DNA of 64,000 nt from Ricinus communis. Its lineage: Eukaryota; Streptophyta; Magnoliopsida; Malpighiales; Euphorbiaceae. Of this stretch, positions 25,101 through 34,971 are shown piece by piece. A program made the translations under genes and the position numbers. The DNA is taken from assembly GCF_019578655.1 (NCBI RefSeq), contig NC_063261.1, forward strand, positions 21,763,626 to 21,827,625, in the 5' to 3' direction. Below the pieces are notes generated by a model that worked only from the letters and a program-made list of their open reading frames with translations, was not told the DNA's origin and searched no databases. Position 1 is the first letter of the stretch. Each line of letters begins with the position of its first letter.

Positions 25101-26309
25101 TTTTATCATTAGAAACAGCGAGAATGCATTTCTGTCCAAAAAATAAATGACTTTCATAAAATGTAACATCTATTCTTTTCTTGCTATTTGGGGATATCTT
25201 TGCTAATTTTTCTTAAAATTATTTGGCAGATCGGATATTGATTTCCAGGAATTTTGCTTGCAAGTATTATATGAGTGCATTAGCAAAGATAGACCAGCTC
25301 TTTTGCAGGTAATTATACAAGTCTATGCAATTGTTCTACTAAAACTCTCTTATTGTCACTCGAGTGATTTTCTTGATCAACTTTTCAAATATAAAAAGAA
25401 TTTAATCTTTTTGGTCGTTGGTAATATGCTGCATTTCATAAGTCCATATCGTTTCTTATTGTATGTAATTATAAATTCTTTTGCAGGTTTATTTATCATT
25501 ATACACTACAATTGGGTCCATGGCTGACCAGGTTAAAGATGGTACTTTTGTTTTTCGAGGCTCACTCACTATTTCTAGTTTGAAGGTATATTCTACTATC
25601 CTTTTAACACTTGGTTTTGTTGATAGAACCTGTCCATGTCTTCGTGGGATTTGATAGCACATGGATTTTCATGCCCACACAATAAACTGGACAACCACAA
25701 ACTTATTTCAACAAGCAGGATTGTTGTTGCATAGGGCATTAGTAATAATGAAAATCTGAAGTTAGAAGTTAGTATGATTCCCTAAAGCCCAAGCTGGTAA
25801 CGGTATGTCATCTAAGGCAAGCAAAACAATTCAAGCACCTACAAGAGCAGTCTTCCATACTGGCCTCAACGTTTTTCAGTGACAATAATAGCATGATGTA
25901 CTGGTTGCAGGTTGCACTGACCTACAATGAGGCTCTTCTGAGTGGAAGATTGTCATCTTCAAAAGGTGGCGTTATTCAATCAATCTTTCTAGGGTCTTTA
26001 GGGAAGCAGGTAGAAGAGCTTCTAACATATTCTGAGGAAATGAAAAATGATTTATGCAACTACTTGACTTCAGCAAGATGGCCTGATGATGAAACACAAG
26101 GAGAGAAGAGTTCAGTACTTCTTTCATGGTATCTTCAATGGTTTGGAGTCCCAGATCCATCTATGATCTGGATGGCAGCAGAGAAAATCAAGCCCAAGCT
26201 TGTGTCGTCATCTTCGGTTCCATTTTTGCGCTTGTTATTTCCAACTACTCACATCAATGCAATTGGTGAAATAGATAAATACTTGTTTACTTCTCAAGTC
26301 ACCAGATGA
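1196..26309 (+). CDS. APC1: Anaphase-promoting complex subunit 1 (37 exons)
   Basis: APC1 is the large scaffold subunit of the APC/C ubiquitin ligase, which marks cyclins and securin for destruction. Exons I can join: 1196-1422, 2161-2224, 2840-2924, 3472-3758, 3852-3957, 4057-4217, 4593-4780, 4901-4970, 5870-5995, 6475-6965, 7483-7942, 8955-9293, 9593-9676, 10590-10682, 10800-10859, 16929-17027, 17330-17470, 17849-17929, 18039-18110, 18492-18563, 19474-19567, 19655-19737, 19899-19955, 20048-20125, 20271-20392, 20478-20638, 21704-21780, 21855-21968, 22070-22171, 23146-23286, 23620-23793, 24037-24100, 24182-24321, 24411-24568, 25230-25308, 25487-25585, 25911-26309. They sum to 5448 bases (1816 codons including stop). 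All junctions are GT..AG and the frame stays open. The N-terminus (LTVLGEFKPFGLIAEA), the IIWSTGSRVFKRF strand of the beta-propeller, the PC-repeat region (SAGFALGLVALG, VMAGSGHLQTFRLLRFL) and the C-terminal INAIGEIDKYLFTSQVTR match plant APC1 as I know it. The gene looks functional despite a retrotransposon in intron 15. Confidence 0.95.
2918..2986 (+). repeat. 44-bp-offset duplication spanning the exon 3 donor of APC1
   Basis: A 25-base segment at 2918-2942, which includes the exon 3 splice donor TCAG|GTAAGC, is repeated at 2962-2986 with one change that turns the donor into TCAG|GCAAGC. The copies are offset by 44 bases. The second copy is a legal but weaker GC-type donor. Using it would add 44 bases to exon 3 and break the frame. 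Confidence 0.8.
5243..5262 (+). repeat. (CT)n microsatellite in APC1 intron 8
   Basis: An uninterrupted run of about ten CT dinucleotides lies in the 899-base intron between exons 8 and 9. It is probably length-polymorphic and has no evident function. Confidence 0.9.
10138..10207 (+). repeat. 35-bp tandem duplication in APC1 intron 13
   Basis: Two adjacent 35-base units (10138-10172 and 10173-10207), both beginning AAATTTCTAT and containing TTTATCTCCCTT, differ at a few positions. They lie in the intron between exons 13 and 14. This is an ordinary local duplication. Confidence 0.75.
11067..11278 (-). repeat. copia 3' LTR (left copy)
   Basis: This 212-base repeat begins TGAAG and ends GTCAACA on the + strand, so it has the TG..CA ends expected of LTRs. 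It matches 15784-15992 with about five substitutions and one 3-base length difference. It is the 3' LTR because the element reads on the - strand. Confidence 0.95.
11279..11289 (-). other. copia polypurine tract
   Basis: On the - strand this reads TTAAGGGGGAG and directly abuts the 3' LTR. It is the expected primer for plus-strand DNA synthesis. The TAA that ends the RNase H frame is its first part, so coding sequence and purine tract adjoin. Confidence 0.85.
11286..14863 (-). pseudogene. copia pol: protease, integrase, RT, RNase H (frameshifted)
   Basis: The main open frame runs 14863-11423 (1146 codons). In order it shows the aspartic protease motif DSGASDHM, the integrase zinc-binding segment (LGHPS .. 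CDACEFAKH), the integrase core (HSDVWGP, TDNGTEY, QNGVSERKN), the reverse transcriptase signature YVDDIVITGD preceded by QFDVKNAFLHG, and RNase H with ARSSAEAEYRA. Near 11530 the frame shifts, and the rest of RNase H (DNKAAISIAHNP, TKHVEIDRFFI) continues in another frame to 11286. Copia elements normally encode gag and pol in one frame. Here pol is also out of frame with gag, with an 86-base overlap, so there are two disabling shifts in an otherwise well-preserved sequence. Confidence 0.92.
14778..15671 (-). CDS. copia gag with zinc knuckle
   Basis: The capsid-like protein packages element RNA. I chose the start at MSDGKKEG (15671); an in-frame ATG lies further upstream at 15743. YLAWSRSCLLFIQARG and the QYFSELNGLWQELDYY segment are typical of plant copia gag (UBN2/retrotran_gag type). 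The C-terminus holds a CX2CX4HX4C zinc knuckle, CDYCGKPRHTRETC. After CWKLHGRPP the frame diverges from that of pol, so no gag-pol fusion would be made without frameshifting. Confidence 0.88.
   Translation of the reverse strand: MSDGKKEGSSNPTEHGGRNMITNMNDNPSLQISPVKLDGMNYLAWSRSCLLFIQARGLQSYINNDKRRPDGTDPVCSKWDSENSLIMSWLLNSMQPQIARGYLLLDTAQKIWDAAAQTYSQSGNDAQVYELRKEIHETKQGELTIAQYFSELNGLWQELDYYQDLQASCTADATKFHKIMEKEHVYDFLAGLNDVYDQIRVQVLGRDPFPSFRKAYSHVQQEESRRNAILPTISTERSVMMAESSSMKPDSTRIDSLKEVEQDSRRCDYCGKPRHTRETCWKLHGRPPCCRVGKKIW
15772..15783 (-). other. copia primer-binding site (initiator tRNA-Met)
   Basis: On the - strand this reads TGGTATTAGAGC, directly next to the 5' LTR. It differs by one base from TGGTATCAGAGC, the usual complement of the plant initiator tRNA-Met 3' end used to prime reverse transcription. 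Confidence 0.88.
15784..15992 (-). repeat. copia 5' LTR (right copy)
   Basis: This 209-base copy of the LTR at 11067-11278 has the same TG..CA ends. As the 5' LTR it should hold the element promoter, which would transcribe leftward, antisense to APC1. Confidence 0.95.
16260..16562 (+). repeat. GGT/TGG-rich low-complexity tract in APC1 intron 15
   Basis: About 300 bases are dominated by degenerate GGTGGT, GGTGAT and GTGGTG words. This is strongly G-rich on the + strand, unlike the T-rich intron around it. It is not an exact tandem repeat. The His/Pro/Thr-rich open frames on the opposite strand follow from the composition. It lies about 270 bases downstream of the copia insertion. Confidence 0.75.
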
Positions 26310-27231
26310 GGTTTTTCAGAACTGGGCTTATCATGTTACATAACTTATGGATAGCTGTTGAAATCCCACATTTCTTGGAGAAGTTTCGCATTGGGTCTCA
26401 TGAGGAGGAAAGCAGGACTGTAAGTTATATTTCTTGATAGCTTTCTTGTGAAGCTTTTACATGTTTTGCAAGGTTTCAGAAGGAACAAGAAAATTGTAAG
26501 TGTCTCTGCATCAGAAAGCAAGAGAAGTCGCAGCAGGGTTGGAGGCTCTGTATTGTTTATCATGATTCTGGGACTAAATTGTCGAACGACTGCGCTATTA
26601 TTAGCCTATTGAAGATCTACCAGTCGGCATGTGGAATTACCCTTTTGTATAACTTTGTGCATTTGTAAGATGTAAATGTAAAATGCTTATGAACAAATGC
26701 AAACATATTTCCATAAAAACAATTTATGATATCAACTATGAAATACAATAAAAAAGTCTTTCTCTTGCTAGAACAAAAGATGGAAAAGAAATGAAATCGA
26801 AGCCTGAAGTTTGGCTATGAGTTTTGCATGGAGCATTTCATTCCATTTGTCTTCTGAATCTAATTAAACATTAATGAGTGTTTTGTTAAATCTATTGGGG
26901 AATTAACTTACAAATGAATTTTTACATTTGATGTCTTAAATAATAATGCGGAATATAATTCAAGTGAAATAGATACTGTGTTGGAAATAAATTACAATAT
27001 AAAGATATTTTTAGATTCATAAAATTTATCGATTTATTAATATAAAATTTATTTAAAATTTTATTTATTTTATTAAAATTTAGTTTAGTTGGAATTTAAT
27101 CGTATAAAATTGTAAATAAATTTTTATTTCAACTAAATAAATAATTTTAAATTTATAAATAAATTTTATAAAATTGTTTCAACAACGACAATATTAAATG
27201 AAACATGAGTACATAATGATAAGTTGGAGAG
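26310..27231. other. APC1 3' UTR and spacer between convergent genes
   Basis: APC1 and TBL-A converge here with 922 bases between their stop codons. The first ~400 bases are probably APC1 3' UTR. Beyond ~26900 the sequence is strongly AT-rich. I see no further gene. Confidence 0.6.
26747..26752 (+). terminator. possible APC1 polyadenylation signal
   Basis: AATAAA lies 438 bases after the APC1 stop codon. Plant poly(A) signals are loose and several AT-rich candidates exist nearby, so the site is only a guess. Confidence 0.3.
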
Positions 27232-29326
27232 TCAAGAATGTGTAATTAGGTGGGCATACAATAACTCATTCCAGGTATCAGGCACTCCAGGAAGACACCA
27301 GTGAACACAATCGGCACCATCAGCTGGATTATCCTTCTGCTTTGGATCTTGATTATTAGTATAAATAGACATATGTGCATCTTTTCTGTACTCTGAAAGA
27401 GTCGTTATGTTGAGGAAGTGGACTGCTACTTTCATTGATTTAGTCACCTTTTCAGCAATTCTGAAAAATCTCATGTCTGTGCTTATGTTCAAAGGCCTTG
27501 AATTGTCCATAATTGGGAGAATCTCCTTCCAACAATTAGTCGCCTTTGGATCATTCCATTCTGCGCTTCTATTTCATCATTTGCATATAAATTATTAATT
27601 TCATTTCTGAAAATCGTCTGCTGAATGCGTGTATTTTTCTTTAGTAATTAATATTCTTTATTTTTTAATTTATTTTTCTCAGATTTAGAGTAAATTTCTT
27701 TTTTCTTTTTCATTTCATTGCGTTCAAATATCAAAAAATACGACTTTTTAATTTTTTTTTTAAATCAAAGAACAACCACAAAACAACTGAAAGACAATAA
27801 AAACAATAACTAAAAAACAATCACACCCTAAATTTGAAAAAAAAATTAGAGAAACAGTTTTTTTTTTTTAAGTTTATATTGTAAAAAAATGAAATATTTT
27901 ATTGATTTTAAGGTATTTTTGAAAAGTTGTCTTAATATTTTAGGTGGTGTATGGTATTATTTAATTATCGTACCTGTAGTGTTGAGGAAACATTGTGCTG
28001 AAGAAAATAGTGGTGCGAGAAGGATCGACATTTTGCTCCACAAAATTCGCCCATGTTCTCAGAGCTCTTTCATATGCTATGTGTTGTTCAATCTCATCAT
28101 ACTTTGTGTCTCCTTTATCGAATGATCCTCGCCTTTTTCATCGTAAATCACAATGAGAGAGAGTGAATGTCAGTAACATACATATCAAATTTGAACATAT
28201 ATTTCTAATATCTTTCCACCGAAAAATAGAGCCCTAAGTATATCTTTTGAAGATGATTAGATGAATTAGAATGGAAGGATTTGATTGAACGTTATGTTTT
28301 AGGGAAAATACAAGTTTGGGGATGAAAAAGAAATGAATTTGGTAAAGGAAATGGTATAGAACTTACAAAACTCTGACTGTGGGATGCTTGACCCACCAGG
28401 CATATGAGTCAAAGATCAAGTAGTCTGCATGTTTCCAGTAATCTCCATGCTTTGCTATTGATTCAGGCATTATGACAGAGATTGTCTTGCCATCCCTCAT
28501 TGGTGGAGGGTCTGAACTCGACTCAACTAGAAATGGTGACCAATAAAACTCTATAGTGGCATTGCGGTGATCCTGCTAAATCAAGTATAACTATTAATCC
28601 ATATGGAATGGCCAAAATGATCAAATTCATAATTCTAAGAAGACAGAAAGAAACCTCAATGCGGAAGACATAAGGATAACCAGAATAGTCAATTCTCTTC
28701 TTGCCTGATGGAATAGCAGATTGAACCATACAAACTAAGGAATTCCATTGGTTATTATGCACAGAGTCTCCAACAAAAATAAGCCTCTTTCCCTTGAGTT
28801 TCTTCAGCAATCTTTTTGCCTTGAACCTTACAGGACAAATACATAAAATAGTTTAATTCCCTTCTGTTTTATAGAAACAAAAGTACTGTAGTTAACATAA
28901 TTAACCATTTACTTACTTGGGTAAATTACAATCTCTAGGCTGCCATCTCCATTTCTGAAATAGAGAATCAGGCCTTCCATTCTTTATGCAATTCTCCCAG
29001 TCTCCAAGAAACTGACACTCATCTTGTTTGTACTGAGGATGTCTTTTGTAATCCAAAACCCACTTTCCTGTGAAGATATCGCAGGTTTCTTGACACTTGT
29101 CATCCTTGAAAGTTTCTTGGACCTTTGATACTTCTGATGAAGTAAATGGTTTTTGGACAAATTCTTGGTGACTAGGTTTAGAAAGATTCAGGGCAGGGAA
29201 CTTGTCATTTTCACTGCAAAGAACGGATCCAAAGAATGAGAGAAATAACAAGGTCACAGCAGCAACCATTGGGGCACAGTAGCCTTTCTGGCTGGGAGCA
29301 AGAGGCTTCATTCTTGGTAGGTACAA
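27232..29326 (-). CDS. TBL-A: trichome birefringence-like O-acetyltransferase
   Basis: This is a predicted Golgi type II membrane enzyme that transfers acetyl groups to cell-wall polysaccharides. Exons: 28917-29326, 28655-28826, 28367-28572, 27974-28132, 27232-27568, giving 427 aa. It shows an N-terminal membrane anchor (about residues 19-37), a variable stem, the TBL cysteine region ([12 protein letters not shown]), the esterase motif GDS at 156-158 in [11 protein letters not shown], and the DUF231 motif DCVHWCLPG with D402/H405. Together these supply the Ser-Asp-His catalytic set of the family. The start may instead be the second ATG (29311), which matches its neighbours better. It shares MFPQH at the end of exon 4 and the QETCDIF motif with TBL-B but not with C-E. 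The family is certain; TBL28/TBL30-like is my best subgroup guess. Confidence 0.9.
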
Positions 29327-30381
29327 GATACTCTTTAAAGCTTTTTCAAACGTTGTTGGGTCAAATATAGTGTTTCCTTCATGATTTCAGCCATAAAATT
29401 TGGGATGTAGTAATATCTTAATATACTAGTCAGAGCATGCAAAACATGAGCCAATAAGCTTTGATTCAGATAATTTGTCACCATTATAGAAGTTCTGTTG
29501 TATAAATCTACAAGTTACAGCTAATCTGTAGTTAGTCAAGGTGCCTTTTTATGATTATTTTACATTTTCCTGAAGCTTTATCTTCATTTTTTCTTTTTAA
29601 TCATCATATACCATTACAAGTAGGATTGCCTTTTCATTATTATACAGCCATAATTATAAAAGTTATTGCATAATTTCCCATAGTCGGCAACTAAAGACAA
29701 TCAACATAGATAAATGGGATGGGCATGACAGCACTTGAACCATTGTTGAACACGTTTCCAAAACATGGCACCCAAATGGAACATTTTGCCAATGCCATAT
29801 TTTCTTGTAAAATGTTGAGTAAAGAAAGTAATCAAAGGGGTTTCTAACTTTGTATGCAAAGTTCTCTCTTTTGCTATAAGAAAACAAAGGTTTCTTAACT
29901 TAATAACTCACTACCCTTTTAATATAAGAAATCAAAACTCGGACCACTTGTATATATTATTCTCCGATCCATCACATAATAAAGATATAACTTTCCCTAT
30001 GTATTAAAAATATAATAAAAGAATAGGAAGAAAATAAATAGTTTTTCATTTGGAAAAACACATTTCTGAAAAAAAAAAAAAAAAACAATATTAACAGCTC
30101 TCAGTATTGTTATATATATAAGATAAATACGGAAAAAAAGAGTTATGTAATTAATTATTAATTAATTAATATATTTAATAGGAATATTTATTCAATTGAA
30201 AGAGATATCAAAAGAATTTATAAAACTACATTATTAAAATTGATTTAATTCAAAAACTTATAAATTATTAATTAATCATAACAAATAATTACTCCTGCAA
30301 AATACAGGAGTACTATAAGCCTCAAAAGGCTAGGAAGCACTATCATATTAAGATATGTCCTTTACATAATTTTTACACATA
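29327..30381. other. spacer between TBL-A and TBL-B
   Basis: This holds the TBL-A upstream region and the TBL-B 3' flank. It is AT-rich, with an A-run near 30069-30085. The open frame at 29663-29887 resembles no protein I know. No gene is supported. Confidence 0.55.
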
Positions 30382-31039
30382 TCAAAATATATCATTTTCT
30401 TTAGTCACAATACTTGCATAGAGCAACTCATTCCAGGTATCAGGCAATCCAGGTAGACACCAGTGGAGACAATCTGCATACAGGGAAGGATCAGCCTTGT
30501 GCTCTTCCGAAAGTAACTTGTCACCACCATTCTGAGAAGTACTGTAAATAGAAGTATGTGCCTCCTTCCTGTACTCTGAAAGTGTAGTTATGTTGAGAAA
30601 ATCTACTGCTACTTTCATTGATCCAGGCACATTTGCAGCAATTGCAAAAAGATTTCTGTCTGTGCTCATGTTTGGTGGTGCAGCCATGTCTGGAGTAATT
30701 GGAAGAGTCTCCATAGCACAATTTGTTGCATCTGGGCTGTTCCAGTCCGAGCTCCTACAGCATTTTCACATATAACATTTATTTCACCATTGTCTTATCA
30801 AAGTCTTTAAATGCTGAAGTTTAGATTAGAGTTGGAACTAGTAAACTTACTATTATTATTTGCTAACTTTTTTAAAATAATATTTTAGATAGAATTATGC
30901 GAATTAACCATTTAAATATACAGAATTTTACGAAAATTCTTAAGTCGATTCAGTTCATCATGTAAGACTATGAATTGTTCAATAATATTATGATACATAT
31001 TATTATCCATTAAGTGGCATGAAAATATTGATCGATATA

Positions 31040-32084
31040 TGATACGAACTCGAACTGAATATGTTCAAATACCAAGATGAGCAATAGTGAGAAACTCAAA
31101 CTGATAAACGCTCTCCCTATTTAGGAGGAAGCACCCTTATCAATAAGTTCGAGTTGTCGCCCCAAAATCTAACTTGAAAGTTTGCAATTGATTATGGAAC
31201 TAACAAACTTAGCAATAGAACTACTAAACCCTTTAGTTATAAATAGATGAAGAACGTTCAAACAACCTAAGAAACTAATAAAAAGTTAATTGATTGATCA
31301 AACATGTAGATGTGAAACTAAATTAAACAAGTTAATTTAATCTCAAGAAATTCAAGAGTTAACAACTCAAGGAAAATAAACTTCATTCAAAATGATATAT
31401 TGATCTTATTGTTTTAGCCGAAATACATAGCTCTATTGATAGGGTTTTGAAGTGATTCTAAACCCTAAAAGGACTAAGAGATAAGGAATAAAAATCAAAC
31501 CCTAAAAGACTCCTAATATGCGGCTAATCTTATCCCTATAAGGAAGGATAAGATAAAGAGTAATCTAACCCTAATTAAAATCCTAAATTCATGGGAGGAA
31601 GTTCTCTTTATCCAATACTTCCAAAAATAGAGGAAATTAACTAAAAATAGTTCCATTATCAAATTATCTTGAAAAATTCAAAGCTCTTTTTGTAGGCAGC
31701 TTATACGCGTGGTCACGCCTTATGGAAGATGAGCTTCTGCCCCCTTTCTGCGCAGCTCACAAGTTGTAAGGCGTGGTCACGCCTTATTGAAGATGAGCTT
31801 CTGCTCCCTTTTTGCGTAGCTCACAAGTTGTAAGGCGTGGTAACGCCTTATTGAAGATGAGCTTTTGCCCCAATTGCTCATTAATAGCAATTAATGTCAC
31901 TATCTTCAAGGCATTGTTATCATCATCAAAAGCATCAAAAGCACCATCATTAGCCATCTTCAAAACATGCTCCAAGTAAGAATTTAAGGCTTGCTTGAAC
32001 TTCTTACTCCTTGCTCGTGTCATTGGTCCTCCATAGGCTAGTGGATCCATGCTAGTTGACTTAGATGCATCCTTGGTTGCATCA
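31040..32084 (-). repeat. gypsy 3' LTR (left copy)
   Basis: This ~1045-base direct repeat begins TGATACGAACTCG and ends TTGCATCA. It is highly similar to 37208-38324; most of the length difference is one missing 64-base unit. The reading frame downstream of integrase continues into it and stops at 31784. Confidence 0.93.
31702..31871. repeat. 64-bp tandem array in the gypsy 3' LTR (about 3 units)
   Basis: Units have their hairpin cores at about 31703 (damaged 5' arm), 31767 and 31831, a spacing of exactly 64 bases for the last two. The core is TAAGGCGTG, a 2-base loop, then CACGCCTTA. The remainder of each unit is a conserved segment with GAAGATGAGCTT and GCTCACAAGTTG. The third core has one arm mismatch. 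Confidence 0.9.
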
Positions 32085-33226
32085 TTCCCTCCCTCTTCGA
32101 AAGGATTCGACCTCGAATCAACGCCTTCATCAAAATCAAAAGGAGATAAATCAACAACATTAAAAGTAGCACTAATATAATATTCACCAGGTAAGTCAAC
32201 TTTGTATGCATTATCGTTGATGCGTTCTATCACTTCAAATGGACCATCACCACGTGGCATCAACTTTGATTTCCTTTGGTTGGGAAACCTATCCTTCCTG
32301 AAGTGCACCCAATCCTAATCACCAACTTCAAGTACCATCCTTTTGGGACCCTTATTGCATTGTTTGGTGATTTGTTCATTGCGTCTTTCCAAGTTTGCAC
32401 ACACTTGTTCATGCAACTTTAACATAAATTCAGCCTTCTTTGCGCTATCTAAATTCACTTGTTCACTCAAAGGTAAAGCAATCAAATCTAAAGGACTCAA
32501 AGGAATAAAGCCATAAACAATCTCAAATGGGCAAAATTGAGTAGAAAAATGCATACTACGATTATATGTAAATTCAACATGCGGCAAACAATCTTTCCAT
32601 GTTCTCAAGTTTCATTTAACCATGGTCCTAAGTAATTGTGACAAAGTTCTATTCACTACCTCGATTTGACCATCGATTTGGGGATGACATGTAGTAGAAA
32701 AAAGTAATTTAGTTCCCAATTTACCCTATAAGGTCTTCCAAAAATAGATCAAAAACTTGGTGTCCCTATCACTAACAATAATTCTAGGCATACCATGTAA
32801 ATGTACAATTTCTCTAAAGAAAAATTCAGCAACATGTTGTGCATCATTGGTTTTTCCACGTGCAATAAAGTGTGATATCTTTGAAAACCTATCCACCACA
32901 ACAAAAATACTATCATGCCCATGCTTAGACCTAGGTAATCCAAGTACTAAATCCATGGATATATCAATCCAAGGAGAATTAGGTATGGGCAAAGGCATGT
33001 ACAACCCATTAGGTTGTGATTTAGACTTAGCTTGCTTGCATACGATACAGTTAGCACATAATCTATTCACATTAGATTTCATCTTAGGCCAATAGAAATG
33101 ATCATGCAAAACATCTAAAGTCTTTTGAACACCAAAGTGTCCCATCAAACCACCTTCATGTGACTCTCTCACAAGCAATTCACGTATAGAACACATAGGA
33201 ATGCATAGACGTTTTTCTTTGAACAT
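31784..33226 (-). pseudogene. gypsy integrase and C-terminal tail
   Basis: Three open pieces (32726-33226, 32315-32608, 31784-32308) share one frame but are separated by stop codons. The first has the integrase zinc-binding region ([18 protein letters not shown] .. [12 protein letters not shown]) and the start of the catalytic core ([20 protein letters not shown]). The second has the core C-terminus (LPHVEFTYNRSMH). The third has the GPFEVIERINDNAYKVDLPG domain, then a tail with GGPMTRARSKK that lies inside the 3' LTR. I see no clear chromodomain. A stop codon directly after MVLEVGD separates the last two pieces. Confidence 0.88.
32085..32098 (-). other. gypsy polypurine tract
   Basis: On the - strand this reads GAAGAGGGAGGGAA, immediately before the TGATGCAA start of the 3' LTR. 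It lies inside coding sequence (the FEEGGND codons), because the frame crosses into the LTR. Confidence 0.8.
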
Positions 33227-33266
33227 AAATCCATCATGTCTATAAAATTTATCAATTGCACCATGT

Positions 33267-34802
33267 TCACAAGCATGAAAAATAGAACCAAAGAAGCAAT
33301 TTTGTTTCTAAAGAAGCAAGTAAAGCATACCTTCTAGATAGTGCATTGGCAACTACATTTTCTTTACCTTGCTTATACTTAATAACATAGGGAAACGCTT
33401 CAATGAATTCACTCCATTTAGTATGGCGTTTATTTAACTTGTTCTGTCCCTTTAAGTGCTTCAATGCTTCATGATCCATGTGAATCACAAACTCCTTAGG
33501 TAGCAAATAATGCTGCCAAATATTGAGTGCACGCACAAGAGCATACAATTCCTTGTCATAAGTTAGATACTTCAAGCTAGCTCCATTCAATTTTTCACTA
33601 AAATAGGCTATTGGCTGCCCATCGTGCATTAAAACAGCTCCAATACCTACACAAGAAGCATCACAATCAATTTCAAAAGTTTGGGAAAAATCCAGAAATG
33701 AAAGAATGAGAGATGAAGTAACTTTATCCTTTAGCATATTAAATGCTTTTTCTTGTTGTTCTCCCCAATAAAACTTCACGTTCTTCTTTACAAGCTCATT
33801 GAGTGGTACGACAAGGGTACTGAAGTCCTTGACAAACCTCCTATAGAAGCTTGCAAGTCCATGAAAGCTCCTCACGTCACTAACATTCTTTGGTGTTGGC
33901 CACTCCTTAATTGTTTTCACCTTGTCTTCATCAACCTGAATTCCATTTGCACTAACAATAAAACCAAGAAACACAAGTTTGTTTGTACAAAAGTCACACT
34001 TAGAAAGGTTAGCATATAAAGAATTCTCACGCAAGACCATCAATACCATCCGAACATGTTCAACATGCTCACTCAAGCTCTTACTATAAATTAGAATATC
34101 ATCAAAGTATACTACCATAAATTTTCCAATATATGCACACAAAACATGATTCATTAACCTCATAAAAGTACTTGGTGCATTAGTTAAGCCAAAAGGCATG
34201 ATCAACCACTCATACAAACCAAATTTAGTTTTGAATGTTGTTTTCCACTCATCACCTATATTCATTCTAATTTGGTGATAGCCACTTCTCAAATCAATTT
34301 TAGTAAAGATAACACTTCCATGCAATTCATCTAACATATAATCTAACCTAGGAATAAGATGACGATATTTAATGGTAATCTTGTTAATTGCATAACAATC
34401 AACACACATACGCCAAGACCCATCTTTCTTAGGGATTAACAAAACAGGAATAACACATGGGCTAAGACTTTCCCTAATATAACCTTTATTTAGTAGTTCC
34501 TCAACTTGGCGTTGCAGCTCTTTGGTCCCCTCGAGATTGACTCTATAGGCTGGTCTATTTGGAATGGATGACCCCGGCACAAAGTCAATTTGGTGCTCTA
34601 TCCCCCTTAGTGGTGGCAACCTACTAGGTAACTCCTCGGGAAACACATCGTCATACTCCTGCAAAACACTTATAAACACACTAGGAAGAGAAGAGTTAAG
34701 ATTATTAGTGTTAAATAAAGTTTTCTTGTACATAAGTACAAGTACTTGCCTATTTTCACTCAAAGCCATTCTCATGTCTCGCTCACTAACTAGAAAACTC
34801 AC
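33267..34802 (-). pseudogene. gypsy reverse transcriptase and RNase H
   Basis: A 511-codon open piece. It has RT motifs in order: [53 protein letters not shown] and the YxDD box in [11 protein letters not shown]. RNase H follows with [21 protein letters not shown] and [10 protein letters not shown]. The catalytic residues look intact, but the frame does not connect to protease or integrase. The tail after [15 protein letters not shown] ends in an unrelated frame. Confidence 0.92.
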
Positions 34803-34971
34803 TTTTCTCTCACTCGCCTCCCCTTTTTCTTACGCCTTACTCGTTCTTTTGCTCTTATTCTTGTGCAAACCCTCACTAAAATCTCCTTTTACCACTTTTT
34901 GCCCTCGCCCCTCATTATTTTCCATACAACTCCCCTTTTGCTTGTGCACCTTTTCTTTTTCATGTGCACTC

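Noticed and set aside
26310..26600. Possible extra 3' exon of APC1 after the stop codon
   Set aside because: The open frame ends naturally at INAIGEIDKYLFTSQVTR, as I remember plant APC1 ending, and no splice donor is needed.
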